A program made the translations under genes and the position numbers. The notes beneath the pieces are model-generated. The model saw only the letters and a program-made list of their open reading frames with translations. It was not told the origin of the DNA and did not search any database. This document shows positions 7,750-16,240 of a stretch of DNA of 42,331 nt, one piece after another (positions within the stretch are counted from its first letter, which is position 1; the number at the start of each line of letters is the position of its first letter). Source of the DNA: a virus; the IMG/VR virus record IMGVR_UViG_3300034110_000408, positions 1 through 42,331 of that record; one strand, written 5' to 3'.

Positions 7750-9012
7750 ATGGCAAACCTACCCGAACTCAATGAATTCACGACTGGCATCTACCAGATC
7801 GAAACCAGCGACCCCGTGCTGGGCGGCGTGGACGGCATCACCAACGTGCCGCTCAAAGCGCTGGCCAACCGCACCAAGTGGCTCAAGGCGCAAGTCGACG
7901 CGCTGAACGAAGCTGTTGGAGATGCAATCGACGCCGCCTATGTGCAGGCCGAGCTGAACAAGCTGTCCTACAAGGCCCCGGTGCTGGCAGTCACCACCAC
8001 CAACATCACGCTGTCTGGCCTGCAAACCATTGACGGCGTCTCGCTGGTGGCAGGCAACCGCGTGCTGGTGCGGGCGCAAAGCACGGGCTCGCAAAACGGC
8101 ATCTGGCTGGCGCAGACCAGCGCCTGGGTGCGCGCCGACGACATGAACGCCGACAGCGAGATTCAGCCCGGTGTGGCCGTTGTCGTCAGCAGCGGCAGCA
8201 TCTACGCCGACACCATCTGGACGCTGAACACCGACGGCACCATAACCGTGGGCAGCACTGCCCAGACGTGGAAGTGCCTGACCGAAGACACAGCGCTGCT
8301 GGGCAACCCCACGGCCCCCACCGCCGCACAGTTTGACGACGACACCAGCATCGCCACCACGGAATTCGTGCAGCGCGCCCTGGGCAACACCGCAGGCTTT
8401 ACGGGCGTCACTGCCAACACCACGCTGACAGCAGCCAACGCTGGCAAGATCATCTACGCATCGTCCACCACCGGCACGATCACACTGACCCTGCCAGGTG
8501 CCGCCGCCCTCAAGGCTGGCGCGAAGTATGAGATTTACAACACCGGCGTCAGCGATGTCGTGGTGCAGCGATCCGGCTCCGACACCATCGTGGTCAACAA
8601 CACCACGAACACCGTCACGTCCATCACGCTAAAAGCGGGCGACTCCATTGAACTGGTGAACCTTGGCGCTGGCACGCTTTGGTATCACGCAGGCGGTACG
8701 GCACAGCTGGGAAATGCCACAGGAGCTCCGTTACTGGGTGTCAATCAGACTTGGCAAAACCTTACTGGAAGCAGGGCCGGGTCAACGACTTACTACAACA
8801 CAACAGGAAGACCGATTGCTGTTTCGATCATGGCCAATGGAACGCAAGCCAGCGTGCAAATTTTTGTCAACGGATCAGTTGTTGCTTCTCCGCAATGGGG
8901 TGGAGCGCCAAATTCAAGCTCACAAAGCGCCTTCACGATAGTACCCCCTGGGGCCAATTATTCAGCCACCATTGGTGGTGCTCCGCTCAATTTCTGGAAC
9001 GAACTTCGCTGA
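7750..9012 (+). CDS. Tail fibre protein (receptor-binding)
   Basis: 420 aa from the ATG at 7750, two bases after the gpI stop. The N-terminus (LNEFTTGIYQIETSDPVLGG; PLKALANRTKWLKAQVDAL) matches the baseplate-attachment domain of short P2-type fibres. It is followed by Thr/Asn-rich repeat strands, a TAAQFDDDTSIATTEFVQRAL phage-fibre repeat near residues 195-215, and a distal beta-rich domain. The distal part, from about base 8670 to the stop, is visibly richer in A+T and uses different codons than the rest, a usual sign that the receptor-binding tip was acquired by recombination. The tip is probably trimeric; the receptor is unknown. Confidence 0.82.
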   Translation: MANLPELNEFTTGIYQIETSDPVLGGVDGITNVPLKALANRTKWLKAQVDALNEAVGDAIDAAYVQAELNKLSYKAPVLAVTTTNITLSGLQTIDGVSLVAGNRVLVRAQSTGSQNGIWLAQTSAWVRADDMNADSEIQPGVAVVVSSGSIYADTIWTLNTDGTITVGSTAQTWKCLTEDTALLGNPTAPTAAQFDDDTSIATTEFVQRALGNTAGFTGVTANTTLTAANAGKIIYASSTTGTITLTLPGAAALKAGAKYEIYNTGVSDVVVQRSGSDTIVVNNTTNTVTSITLKAGDSIELVNLGAGTLWYHAGGTAQLGNATGAPLLGVNQTWQNLTGSRAGSTTYYNTTGRPIAVSIMANGTQASVQIFVNGSVVASPQWGGAPNSSSQSAFTIVPPGANYSATIGGAPLNFWNELR

Positions 9013-9024
9013 AGGAATATCATC

Positions 9025-9387
9025 ATGCCGCACTACAAATCTCCTGACAATTCCCTGCACTACATTGACGATACTTCATTGGTGCACTTGCTCCCTAAAG
9101 GCTCCGTTCCGATCACAGAAGATGAAGCTGAGTATCTTCGCCCAAAGCCGAAGCCCGACCCCAAGTGGATCGGCATCGAGTTCGGCGGCGTGATGTGCAG
9201 CGCCACACGCGAAGACCAGAACGGCCTGATGGCCGTGTTGCTGGCCTTCCAGATGCAGGGCGCGGCCTTCAAGCCGACCGAGTTTCACTTTGCCAACGGC
9301 TCGAAACTGGTGCTCAGCGCACAGAACATCCAAGCGTTTACCGCCGTCTGGATGCCTTTTCGCCAAAGCTTCTTCGCTGCCGGATGA
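9025..9387 (+). CDS. Tail fibre assembly-like protein
   Basis: 120 aa directly after the fibre gene. The N-terminal NSLHYIDDTSLVHLLPKG and ITEDEAEYLRPKP segments resemble the start of phage fibre assembly/DUF4376-type proteins (a short fibre-contacting part, then a helical domain). The C-terminal 70 residues (GVMCSATREDQNGLMAVLLAFQ... FANGSKLVLSAQNIQAF) form the DUF4376-like part. Its first 120 bases share the lower GC of the adjacent fibre tip, so tip and partner were probably exchanged together. Fibre chaperone function is inferred from position. Confidence 0.6.
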   Translation: MPHYKSPDNSLHYIDDTSLVHLLPKGSVPITEDEAEYLRPKPKPDPKWIGIEFGGVMCSATREDQNGLMAVLLAFQMQGAAFKPTEFHFANGSKLVLSAQNIQAFTAVWMPFRQSFFAAG

Positions 9388-9413
9388 CACAAACCGGCGG
9401 CGACTGGTAGAAT
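9384..9413 (+). promoter_or_regulatory. Candidate promoter of the sheath operon
   Basis: ATGACA (9384-9389), spacer of 18, TAGAAT (9408-9413). The -35 overlaps the stop codon of the fibre assembly gene. The sheath ATG follows 36 bases after the -10. It probably gives extra transcription of sheath and tube, the two most abundant tail proteins. TAGAAT hexamers also precede genes at 1116, 16206 and 31624. Confidence 0.5.
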
Positions 9414-9448
9414 AACCAAGCAAAACCATTTCCCTGCGAGGACTCCAA

Positions 9449-10963
9449 ATGCCTGAAACCTTCCTGCACGGTGTCGAGGTTGTCGAAATTACCGACGGCC
9501 CGCGCCCAATTCGTACCGTTCGCTCTGGCGTCATTGGCGTCATCGGCACGGCACCCGACAGTCAGCAGGAGGTCAAGGCCACCCTGCAGACCGGCGTGGT
9601 TGCCAACAACAACGCGCTGACCGTCACCAGCAAACTGGCGGGCGAGCTGGGCAACTCCAGCAGCCTGCGCATGGTCAACCCTGGCACCAACAGCGCCGCA
9701 CTGTCTGTGTCGGTGTCTGGCCGTGACGTGACCGTCAACCTGGCTACCAACGCCAGCGGCGTGATCACCACCACCGCCGCACAGGTCAAGACTGCCATCG
9801 AGTCCAACGCCAGCGCCAACGCGCTGCTTCTGGTGGCCAACACCGGGGCCAGCACCGGCGCAGGCGTGGTCACGGCACTGCGCCGCGCCGCGCTGACCGG
9901 CGGCCTCGATGACACCTTCCCACTCAACACCCCCGTGCTGGTGCCAGGCGACGCCGCCATGGCCGCCAAGCTGGGCAAGTCCGGCACACTGCCCGCCGCC
10001 ATGGATGGCATCTTTGACCAGACCGGCGCTGTCGTGGTCGTGGTCCGGGTGGCCGTGGGTGTCGATGACGACGCCACCGTCAGCAACGTGATCGGCGGCG
10101 TGAACGTCGGCACCGGTGCCTACGAGGGCGTGCATGCCTTCCTGGGTAGCGAGTCCAGCAACGGCTTCTGCCCACGCATTCTGTGCGCGCCCGGCTTCAC
10201 CGGTGACCGCGACGACTTCGCCAACCCCGTGGTGGCCGAAATGGTCGGCATCGCCGAGCGCCTGCGCGCCGTGGTCATTGCCGACGGCCCCAACACCACC
10301 GATGCAGCCGCCATCACCTATCGTGGCGACTGGGGCAGCAAGCGCGTCTACCTGGTGGACCCTGCCGCCAAAATCCGCAACAGCCTGGGCGAGATCATTG
10401 ACGAGCCTGTCAGCGCCCGCGTCGCTGGCCTGATCGCCAAGTCCGACAACGACCGTGGCTTCTGGTGGTCGCCTTCCAACCAGGTGATCAACGGCATCAT
10501 CGGCACCGGCCGCGACATCGACTTCACGCTGGGCGACGCCAACAGCCGCGCCAACCTGCTCAACGAGCAGGAAGTAGCCACCATCATCCGCCAGGACGGC
10601 TACCGCCTCTGGGGCAACCGCACCTGCAGCGATGACCCCAAGTTCGCCTTCCTGTCCGTGGTGCGCACCGCCGACATCATCAACGACAGCATCCTGCGCG
10701 CTCACATGTGGGCCGTGGACCGCAACATCACCCGCACCTACCTCGAAGACGTGGCGCAGGGCGTGAACGACTACCTGGCCCGCCTCAAGGCCCAGGGTGC
10801 CATCTTGGGCGGTATCTGCTTCCCCAGCCCCGGCCTGAACACACCCGCCAACATTGCTGACGGCAAAGTGTTCTTCGACGTGGAATTCACGCCGCCCTTC
10901 CCAGCCGAGCACATCACGTTCCGCTCGAAGCTGGTCAATGATTACATCGAGGAGATCCTGTAA
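9449..10963 (+). CDS. FI: Contractile tail sheath protein FI
   Basis: A 504-aa sheath protein, longer than P2 FI (396 aa). The start ETFLHGVEVVEITDGPRPIRTV is typical. An inserted beta-rich domain of roughly 110 residues follows (about 35-145, including KLAGELGNSSSLRMVNPGTNS and SGRDVTVNLATNASGVIT), as found in larger sheaths. The conserved C-terminal core holds GFWWSPSNQVINGIIGTGR, NEQEVATIIRQDGYRLWGNR and DVEFTPPFPAEHITF. GAGG precedes the start. The stop overlaps the tube start (TAATG). The sheath contracts on infection to drive the tube through the envelope. Confidence 0.95.
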   Translation: MPETFLHGVEVVEITDGPRPIRTVRSGVIGVIGTAPDSQQEVKATLQTGVVANNNALTVTSKLAGELGNSSSLRMVNPGTNSAALSVSVSGRDVTVNLATNASGVITTTAAQVKTAIESNASANALLLVANTGASTGAGVVTALRRAALTGGLDDTFPLNTPVLVPGDAAMAAKLGKSGTLPAAMDGIFDQTGAVVVVVRVAVGVDDDATVSNVIGGVNVGTGAYEGVHAFLGSESSNGFCPRILCAPGFTGDRDDFANPVVAEMVGIAERLRAVVIADGPNTTDAAAITYRGDWGSKRVYLVDPAAKIRNSLGEIIDEPVSARVAGLIAKSDNDRGFWWSPSNQVINGIIGTGRDIDFTLGDANSRANLLNEQEVATIIRQDGYRLWGNRTCSDDPKFAFLSVVRTADIINDSILRAHMWAVDRNITRTYLEDVAQGVNDYLARLKAQGAILGGICFPSPGLNTPANIADGKVFFDVEFTPPFPAEHITFRSKLVNDYIEEIL

Positions 10964-11463
10964 TGCTGCCACGTCATCTTCGCAACTTCAACATCATGAT
11001 CGACGGCCTGGGCTTTGCAGGCCGGGCCGATGAAGTCACCCTACCTACGCTGTCTTTGGTCACCGAAGAACACCGCGCTGGCGGCATGGACATGCCGGTC
11101 GAAGCCGACCTGGGCATGGAAATGATGGAGCTGTCCGTGGTCATCAGCGACTACGACGAGTCCGTGATTTCCGGCTTCGGCCTGTTGGGCGCTGGTGTGC
11201 CGCTTCGCATCATGGGTGCCATCCAGCGCCAGGGCGAAGAAGCACAGTCGGTGGTCATCCGCTGCCTGGGGGGCCTCAAGTCCCGCGAGGTCGGCGCATT
11301 CGCCAACGGCGGCAAGCACACGACCACGCTGACCTACAGCCTGCGCAGCTATTCGGAGTCCATCAACGGCACCGAATACGTCAACGTGGATGCAGAAAAC
11401 ATGATCCGCGTCATCAACGGCGTGGACCAGCTGGCCAGCCAGCGCGCCGCCATCGGCCTGTAA
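10963..11463 (+). CDS. FII: Tail tube protein FII
   Basis: A 166-aa P2 FII-family tube protein. Landmarks are LPRHLRNFNIMIDGLGFAG, LPTLSLVTEEHRAGGMDMPV, MMELSVVISDYDE and REVGAFANGGKHTTTLTYSL. It polymerises around the tape measure to form the inner tube. It is translationally coupled to the sheath by TAATG. A terminator follows 15 bases after the stop, so sheath and tube form a separately controlled pair. Confidence 0.94.
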   Translation: MLPRHLRNFNIMIDGLGFAGRADEVTLPTLSLVTEEHRAGGMDMPVEADLGMEMMELSVVISDYDESVISGFGLLGAGVPLRIMGAIQRQGEEAQSVVIRCLGGLKSREVGAFANGGKHTTTLTYSLRSYSESINGTEYVNVDAENMIRVINGVDQLASQRAAIGL

Positions 11464-11478
11464 TCACCACACCACCAC

Positions 11479-11512
11479 GGCGGCCCGGAGTGATGCCCGC
11501 GCCGCCTTTTTT
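11479..11512 (+). terminator. Intrinsic terminator after the tube gene
   Basis: GGCGGC (11479-11484) pairs with GCCGCC (11501-11506), followed by six T residues. It separates abundant sheath/tube transcripts from the low-abundance chaperone and tape measure genes. Confidence 0.75.
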
Positions 11513-11528
11513 CTGAGGACCGCAAACC

Positions 11529-11783
11529 ATGACCACCGAAATCAAACTGGCCCACCCCGTCATCGTCGACGGCACCGAGTATGCCGTGCTGAACATGCGC
11601 CGCTGCAAGGTCAAAGACCGCCGCTTGGCCGCCAAGCAAAAGAGCGACGAAGACCGCGAAATCACGCTGATCGCCAACCTGTGCGAAGTGCCGCCCAGCG
11701 TGATCGATGAACTGGACACCGTCGATTACTCGAAACTGCAGGAGGTGCTGACGGGTTTTTTCGGCATGAATACGGCGCGCTGA
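11529..11783 (+). CDS. E: Tail assembly chaperone gpE
   Basis: An 84-aa P2 gpE-type protein (IKLAHPVIVDGTEYAVLNMR; TLIANLCEVPPSVIDELDTVD). It prevents premature tube polymerisation and recruits tape measure protein. GAGG stands upstream of the ATG. The gene ends with a slippery T_TTT_TTC at 11756-11762, nine codons from its end, that feeds the longer E+E' form described next. It lies between the tube and tape measure genes, the universal position of tail chaperone pairs. Confidence 0.88.
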   Translation: MTTEIKLAHPVIVDGTEYAVLNMRRCKVKDRRLAAKQKSDEDREITLIANLCEVPPSVIDELDTVDYSKLQEVLTGFFGMNTAR

Positions 11784-11917
11784 TGTCCATGGCCCATAAC
11801 CTGGTCAGGCTGGGCTACGCCCACAGCGAGGTCATGGACATGGACGAAGACGACGTCACCGAGTGGCTGCAACACGCCAAGGCCTACAATAAGGCCACCG
11901 GAATTACTGAAAGCTGA
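11529..11917 (+). CDS. gpE+E' tail chaperone made by -1 frameshift
   Basis: The zero frame reads GGT TTT TTC at 11754-11762, so the heptamer T_TTT_TTC (11756-11762) fits the X_XXY_YYZ rule. A -1 slip continues as RHEYGALMSMAHNLVRLGYA and ends at TGA 11915-11917, about 51 codons after the slip site. The extension contains the HSEVMDMDEDDVTEWLQHA stretch typical of E' extensions. P2 makes E+E' by the same mechanism. The tape measure gene starts two bases after this stop. The minus-one extension has no good start of its own. The frameshift is inferred from sequence, not measured. Confidence 0.8.
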
Positions 11918-11919
11918 TC

Positions 11920-13938
11920 ATGAAGGGCTCGACCGCCGCACGCATTGGCATTGAAATCGGTGCCGCATTTTCTGGCAACTTCAAGGCCGTGTTCGGTGCC
12001 GCCAATGGCGAAGTCCAAAAGATCGGTTCATCCATCAAGGCCCTGGAAGCGCGCCAGAAAGAACTTAACGCGACCATCAAGGAGCAGGAAAAGCTGGGGG
12101 CCAAGGGTTCCCCGCTCAAGGCGCTCTATTCCCAGCAGGAAATCGACGGCATCACGCGCAAGATCGCCAAGCTGCGCACCGAGCAAGAACGCCTGACAGC
12201 CGCTGGCGCTGGAATGCAGCGCGGCAAGTCCATGATGGCCAACGCCGGGCTGGCGCTGGGTGCCGTCACGGCTGCAGCGGCCACCGCTGGTGCGCCCATT
12301 GTGCAGGCCGCCAGTTTTGAATCGGCCATGCTGGGCGTGGCCAAGCAGGTCGAAGGTGCCCGCGACGAATCTGGCAAGCTGACCAACGTCTACTACGACA
12401 TGGCCAAGCAGATTCAGATGCTGGGCCGTGAAATCCCCATCGCCACCAACGACCTGGCCGCCATGGTGGCAGCCGGTGCCCGCATGGGCGTGGCCAAGGA
12501 CGAGCTGATCCAGTTCACCCGCACGGCATCCATGATGTCCGAGGCCTTTGAACTGCCTGCCGCAGAACTGGCCGACCAAATGGGCAAGATCGCTGGCCTG
12601 TACAAAATCCCGATCCCGGCCATTGGTGGGCTGGCCGACACCATCAACTACCTGGACGACAACGCCATCAGCAAGGGTGGCGACATCATCGACTTCATGT
12701 CGCGTGTCGGCGGCGTGGCTGGTGCCATCAAGATCACCGACAAAGAAGTGGCGGCGCTGGGCTCCACCCTGCTGACGCTGGGCGAGCGCACCGAGACTGC
12801 TGGCACGGCCACCAATGCCATGTTCCAGAAGTTCGCGGCGGCCGACAAGGGCACCAAGAAGTTCAAGGCGGCCATGAGCGAGCTCGGGCTGTCCACCGCC
12901 GAAGTGCAAAAGGGCATGCAGCAAGACTCCATGGGCACCATGCTCAAGGTGCTGGATTCTGTGGCCAAGCTGGACCCCGAGCAACGCCTGGGCGTGCTGA
13001 CTGAACTGGTGGGGCTGGAGCACAGCGACACCCTGGCCAAGCTGGCAGGCAACACCGGCGAATTGCGCAAGCAGCTGGCGATGGCCAACAGTGAAATGGC
13101 CAAGGGCAGCATGCAGAAAGAATTTGCGGCGCGGCTGGAGACCACCAACGCGCAGTGGGAAATGATGAAGAACCGCGTCACCGAGGTGAGCGTCAATCTG
13201 GGTTCTGTCCTGCTGCCCGCCGTCAATCAGGTCATGGGGGCCATTGGCTCAGTCACGTCAGGCATTGCCGAATTCGTGACCGAAAACAAAACGCTGGTGG
13301 GCAACATTATCACGGTGGTGGGTACGCTGGGCGGCCTGTTCGCGGCCACCAAGATCGCGGCCCTGGGCATCGGTGCCATCACGTTCGCCTTCCATGCGCT
13401 CAAGTTGGCCATGATGACCAACCCCATCGGCCTAGCGCTGACAGCATTGACCGTGGCTGGCGTCCTGCTCTGGAAGAACTGGGACGCCATCAAGGACGGC
13501 ATGGTCGCCATCTGGAACACGGTGCGCGACACCGCCATCGCGGCCTTCGACGCCATCAAGTCGTCGGTCGGTGCCGTCATCGACTGGCTGGCCGAAAAAA
13601 CCGCGTGGATTTTCCAGACGGTGGACAAGGTCAAGGCTGCTGCCAACAGCATCGGCGACGGCATCGGCGGCGCGTGGAGTGGGGCCAAGAACTTGGTCGG
13701 CCTGGGGCCAGACACCCCAGCCGCAGGGGCAACGGCAGCCGCTGCAGGCGTGGCAGCAGTGCCCGCCAGTGGCGGCAACTCAGCCACGGCCAACACCAGC
13801 ATCAACGCGCCGATCACCATCAACGGGGCCACCGACCCGGCTGCCACGGCCAAGGCTGTGAAGGCCGAGTTGGACAAGCGCGAGCGCGAGCAGGGTGCGG
13901 CGCGCCGGGCGATGATGACCGATAAAATGGGATACTGA
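11920..13938 (+). CDS. T: Tail tape measure protein
   Basis: 672 aa. Residues about 20-100 form a charged coiled coil (SIKALEARQKELNATIKEQ; KIAKLRTEQERLTAAG). The PhageMin_Tail core follows (SFESAMLGVAKQVEGARDESG; MVAAGARMGVAKDELIQFTR). Hydrophobic segments at about 455-520 (LVGNIITVVGTLGGLFAATK; MMTNPIGLALTALTVAGVLLW) probably enter the host membrane. The C-terminus is Ala/Thr-rich, with INAPITINGATDPAATA. The protein sets tail length; using about 0.15 nm per residue the tail would be near 100 nm (an estimate). The ATG lies two bases after the E' stop. Confidence 0.93.
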   Translation: MKGSTAARIGIEIGAAFSGNFKAVFGAANGEVQKIGSSIKALEARQKELNATIKEQEKLGAKGSPLKALYSQQEIDGITRKIAKLRTEQERLTAAGAGMQRGKSMMANAGLALGAVTAAAATAGAPIVQAASFESAMLGVAKQVEGARDESGKLTNVYYDMAKQIQMLGREIPIATNDLAAMVAAGARMGVAKDELIQFTRTASMMSEAFELPAAELADQMGKIAGLYKIPIPAIGGLADTINYLDDNAISKGGDIIDFMSRVGGVAGAIKITDKEVAALGSTLLTLGERTETAGTATNAMFQKFAAADKGTKKFKAAMSELGLSTAEVQKGMQQDSMGTMLKVLDSVAKLDPEQRLGVLTELVGLEHSDTLAKLAGNTGELRKQLAMANSEMAKGSMQKEFAARLETTNAQWEMMKNRVTEVSVNLGSVLLPAVNQVMGAIGSVTSGIAEFVTENKTLVGNIITVVGTLGGLFAATKIAALGIGAITFAFHALKLAMMTNPIGLALTALTVAGVLLWKNWDAIKDGMVAIWNTVRDTAIAAFDAIKSSVGAVIDWLAEKTAWIFQTVDKVKAAANSIGDGIGGAWSGAKNLVGLGPDTPAAGATAAAAGVAAVPASGGNSATANTSINAPITINGATDPAATAKAVKAELDKREREQGAARRAMMTDKMGY

Positions 13939-13940
13939 TC

Positions 13941-14891
13941 ATGCGCACTTACATGGCCCGGCTGGGCGACTTCCAATTCGGCATGGACACTGCCGCCTTC
14001 AACGAGCTCAAGCGCGCCAGCGCCTGGCGTTGGGAGGCCAAGAACCGCATCGGCCGCCATCCGGCCATGCAGAACACCGGGCGCGATGCCGACACCATCA
14101 CGCTGTCGGGCACCATTTACCCGCACTGGCGTGGTGGCTTGGGCCAGATGGCCGCCCTGCGCGCCATGGGCGACACGGGCGAGGCACAGCCGCTGGTCTA
14201 TGCATTCGAGAACAACGGCCAGTATTGCGGCCTGTGGTGCATCACGGCCATCGATGAAACCCGCACCGTGCTGTTCGACAACGGCGGGGCTCGCAAGATC
14301 GACTTCAACCTGTCGCTGCGCGAATACGGCGAAGACAGTGACTTGCTGGCGCAGGTCACGCCAGTGCTGGAAGCCCTCGAAGACCAGGTCGATGCAGACG
14401 CCACCGTAGAGCAGGCCGAAGATATGGAGGCCGAGGTGGAGGCCATTGAAACCGAGGTCGAAGCCGTGGCCGCCGCACCCTCTGTGGTAGACACCATCAC
14501 ATCGGTGACGGCATCGATCAGCGACGGCATTTCCAAGGTCATGAACAGCGACGCCGTGAAGCTGGCCAAGACAGCCGTGAGCACGGTCAACGAGCTCAAG
14601 ACACGCGCCGACGCCATGGTCAACGGGGCCAAGGGACTCAAGGCAGCGCTGAACAACCCCAGCCAACTGCCTGCCGCGCTCAGCAGCATGGGCACGGTCG
14701 CCGGTGCCGCCACCGAGGCCATGACCAAGGCAGCGACAGGCCTGGGCCTGACGGCTGGCAAATACGGCGGCTCCGGCCCGGCCACGCTCTACTCCAAGCA
14801 AATCGGCTCAGCCGTGGGCGTGGTCAACAAACTGGCGTCGGCCAGTGACTCGATCAAATCCACCGCCAACAAACTCGGGAGCCTGGTGTAA
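13941..14891 (+). CDS. U: Tail protein gpU with long helical extension
   Basis: Residues 1-135 are a clear P2 gpU domain (MARLGDFQFGMDTAAFNELK; TGRDADTITLSGTIYPHWRG; IDETRTVLFDNGGARKIDF). The protein then runs on for about 180 residues not found in P2 gpU (159 aa): an acidic Glu/Ala helix (about 145-165), two further Ala/Lys/Thr-rich helical parts and a C-terminal GLTAGKYGGSGPATLYSKQ. gpU acts at the baseplate/tube end. The extension may be a separate inner-tail or fused small domain; its role is unknown. The gene overlaps gpX by one base. Confidence 0.85.
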   Translation: MRTYMARLGDFQFGMDTAAFNELKRASAWRWEAKNRIGRHPAMQNTGRDADTITLSGTIYPHWRGGLGQMAALRAMGDTGEAQPLVYAFENNGQYCGLWCITAIDETRTVLFDNGGARKIDFNLSLREYGEDSDLLAQVTPVLEALEDQVDADATVEQAEDMEAEVEAIETEVEAVAAAPSVVDTITSVTASISDGISKVMNSDAVKLAKTAVSTVNELKTRADAMVNGAKGLKAALNNPSQLPAALSSMGTVAGAATEAMTKAATGLGLTAGKYGGSGPATLYSKQIGSAVGVVNKLASASDSIKSTANKLGSLV

Positions 14892-15106
14892 TGCCCGCCG
14901 CCACCTACCTCGCCAGCCAAGGCGACACGCTCGATTACATCTGCTGGAAGTTTTACGGCCAGCAGTCCGGGGCCGTGGAGGCCGTGCTGGCCGCCAATCA
15001 GGGCCTGGCCGACCTGGGCACTATCCTGCCCATCAACACCCGCATCATCCTGCCCGAGCTGTCCAAGCCAGCGCAGGAGGTGCAGCCGATCCGCCTTTGG
15101 AGCTGA
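14891..15106 (+). CDS. X: Tail protein gpX (LysM-like)
   Basis: A 71-aa P2 gpX-family protein: YLASQGDTLDYICWKFYG, then AVLAANQGLADLGTILP and a final IILPELS, a LysM-like fold in a single domain. It probably binds the hub between gpU and gpD. The gene overlaps gpU by one base (TAATG) and precedes gpD by three bases. Both neighbours support the call. Confidence 0.9.
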   Translation: MPAATYLASQGDTLDYICWKFYGQQSGAVEAVLAANQGLADLGTILPINTRIILPELSKPAQEVQPIRLWS

Positions 15107-15109
15107 CCG

Positions 15110-16081
15110 GTGCAAATCGCCTACAAGATCACAGCCGACGGCAGCAACATCACCGACCTGGTGGCCGATCGCCTGCTGGCCTGCGACATCACCGACCAGG
15201 CGGGCGTCAAGTCCGACCGCCTCACCCTCACGATTGACGACCGCGACCAGCGGCTGGAGATACCCGAAACCGGGGCCGAGCTGCAGGTGTGGCTGGGCTA
15301 CGTTGGCGAGGTGCTGGTCAACATGGGCAAGTTCACCGTCGATGAAGTCGAGGTGCGCGGCCCGGCCCGCGAGATGACCATCCGCGCCAACGCCGCCGAC
15401 ATGACGGGCGAGATCAAGTCACCCAAGGAGCGCAGCTGGGACGGCGTGAGCCTGGGCGACGTCGTGCGCAAAATCGCCAGCGAGCATCGCCTGACGCCAG
15501 CGATCAGCCAAGAACTGGCGGCGATACAGTTGGGCCACGTTGACCAGACCGAGAGTGACATGCAGCTGCTCACGCGCCTGTGCTCCGATCAGGGCGCGAC
15601 CTGCAAGGTGGCAGACGGCCGCCTGGTGGTGGCCAAGCGCGCATCGGGCAAGTCCACAGGGGGCAGCGACCTGCCCGTGGCCGCCATCGATGCGGGCGAC
15701 TGCTCAGACTGGTCTGCCAACATCGCCGAGCGGGGCCGCTTCAAGACCGTGATCGCGCAGTGGCACGACCTGAAAACCGGCAAGCGCAGCGAGGAGCGCG
15801 CAGGAAGCGGTAAGCCAGCCATTACGCTCAAGCACACCTACCAAAGTAAGGACGCCGCCAAACGCGCCGCCAAGAGCAAGATCGAGGCGATGAATCGTGG
15901 CGGCTCCAAAATACAAATCAGCGGCCTGGTGGGTGACCCCACAATGAGCGCCGAGCTTGAAGCCGAACTGTCGGGTTTTCGCGACGGTCTCGATGGCGAC
16001 GGCTGGGTCATCAACAGCGTCACGCACAGTTTCACCAGCAGCGGATACACCTGCAATCTGGAGATCGAACAGAAGGAATAG
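15110..16081 (+). CDS. D: Tail hub protein gpD (late control D)
   Basis: 323 aa beginning at GTG 15110, with GGAG seven bases upstream. Typical gpD features: KSDRLTLTIDDRDQRLEIP, EVRGPAREMTIRANAADMTG, KSPKERSWDGVSLGDVVRK, the QTESDMQLLTRLCSDQGA motif and ERGRFKTVIAQWHDL. gpD forms the T4 gp27-like hub ring on which gpV sits. It is the last gene of the tail block. Confidence 0.93.
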   Translation: MQIAYKITADGSNITDLVADRLLACDITDQAGVKSDRLTLTIDDRDQRLEIPETGAELQVWLGYVGEVLVNMGKFTVDEVEVRGPAREMTIRANAADMTGEIKSPKERSWDGVSLGDVVRKIASEHRLTPAISQELAAIQLGHVDQTESDMQLLTRLCSDQGATCKVADGRLVVAKRASGKSTGGSDLPVAAIDAGDCSDWSANIAERGRFKTVIAQWHDLKTGKRSEERAGSGKPAITLKHTYQSKDAAKRAAKSKIEAMNRGGSKIQISGLVGDPTMSAELEAELSGFRDGLDGDGWVINSVTHSFTSSGYTCNLEIEQKE

Positions 16082-16240
16082 CGAATGCCCCCGACCACGG
16101 CGGGGCTGGCGTGATGCGCCAGGGTCATCAGCGCGGCGGTCACCGGCCCGCGTTCGTGGAGTCGGTGACATTTATTTACAACTGCATAAAAGCGGCGCGC
16201 CAGTGTAGAATCCATCGGAATACAATTTTGAGGCGTATCG
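16082..16240 (+). promoter_or_regulatory. Hairpins and candidate promoter before the lysis genes
   Basis: This 159-base gap holds a 6-bp hairpin, CTGGCG/CGCCAG (16106-16111 with 16117-16122, loop TGATG), preceded by a CCCC...GGGG pair, without a T-run. Downstream is TTTATTTACA (16171-16180) and TAGAAT (16206-16211). The TATTTAC box recurs before other operons; its distance of 25 bases to the -10 here is too long for a simple -35, so it may be an activator site. The lysis operon start follows with GAGG. Confidence 0.45.

Noticed and set aside
9338-10972. 544-codon minus-strand open frame
   Set aside because: Antisense shadow of the sheath gene; composition is typical of GC-rich reverse frames and no ribosome site is present.
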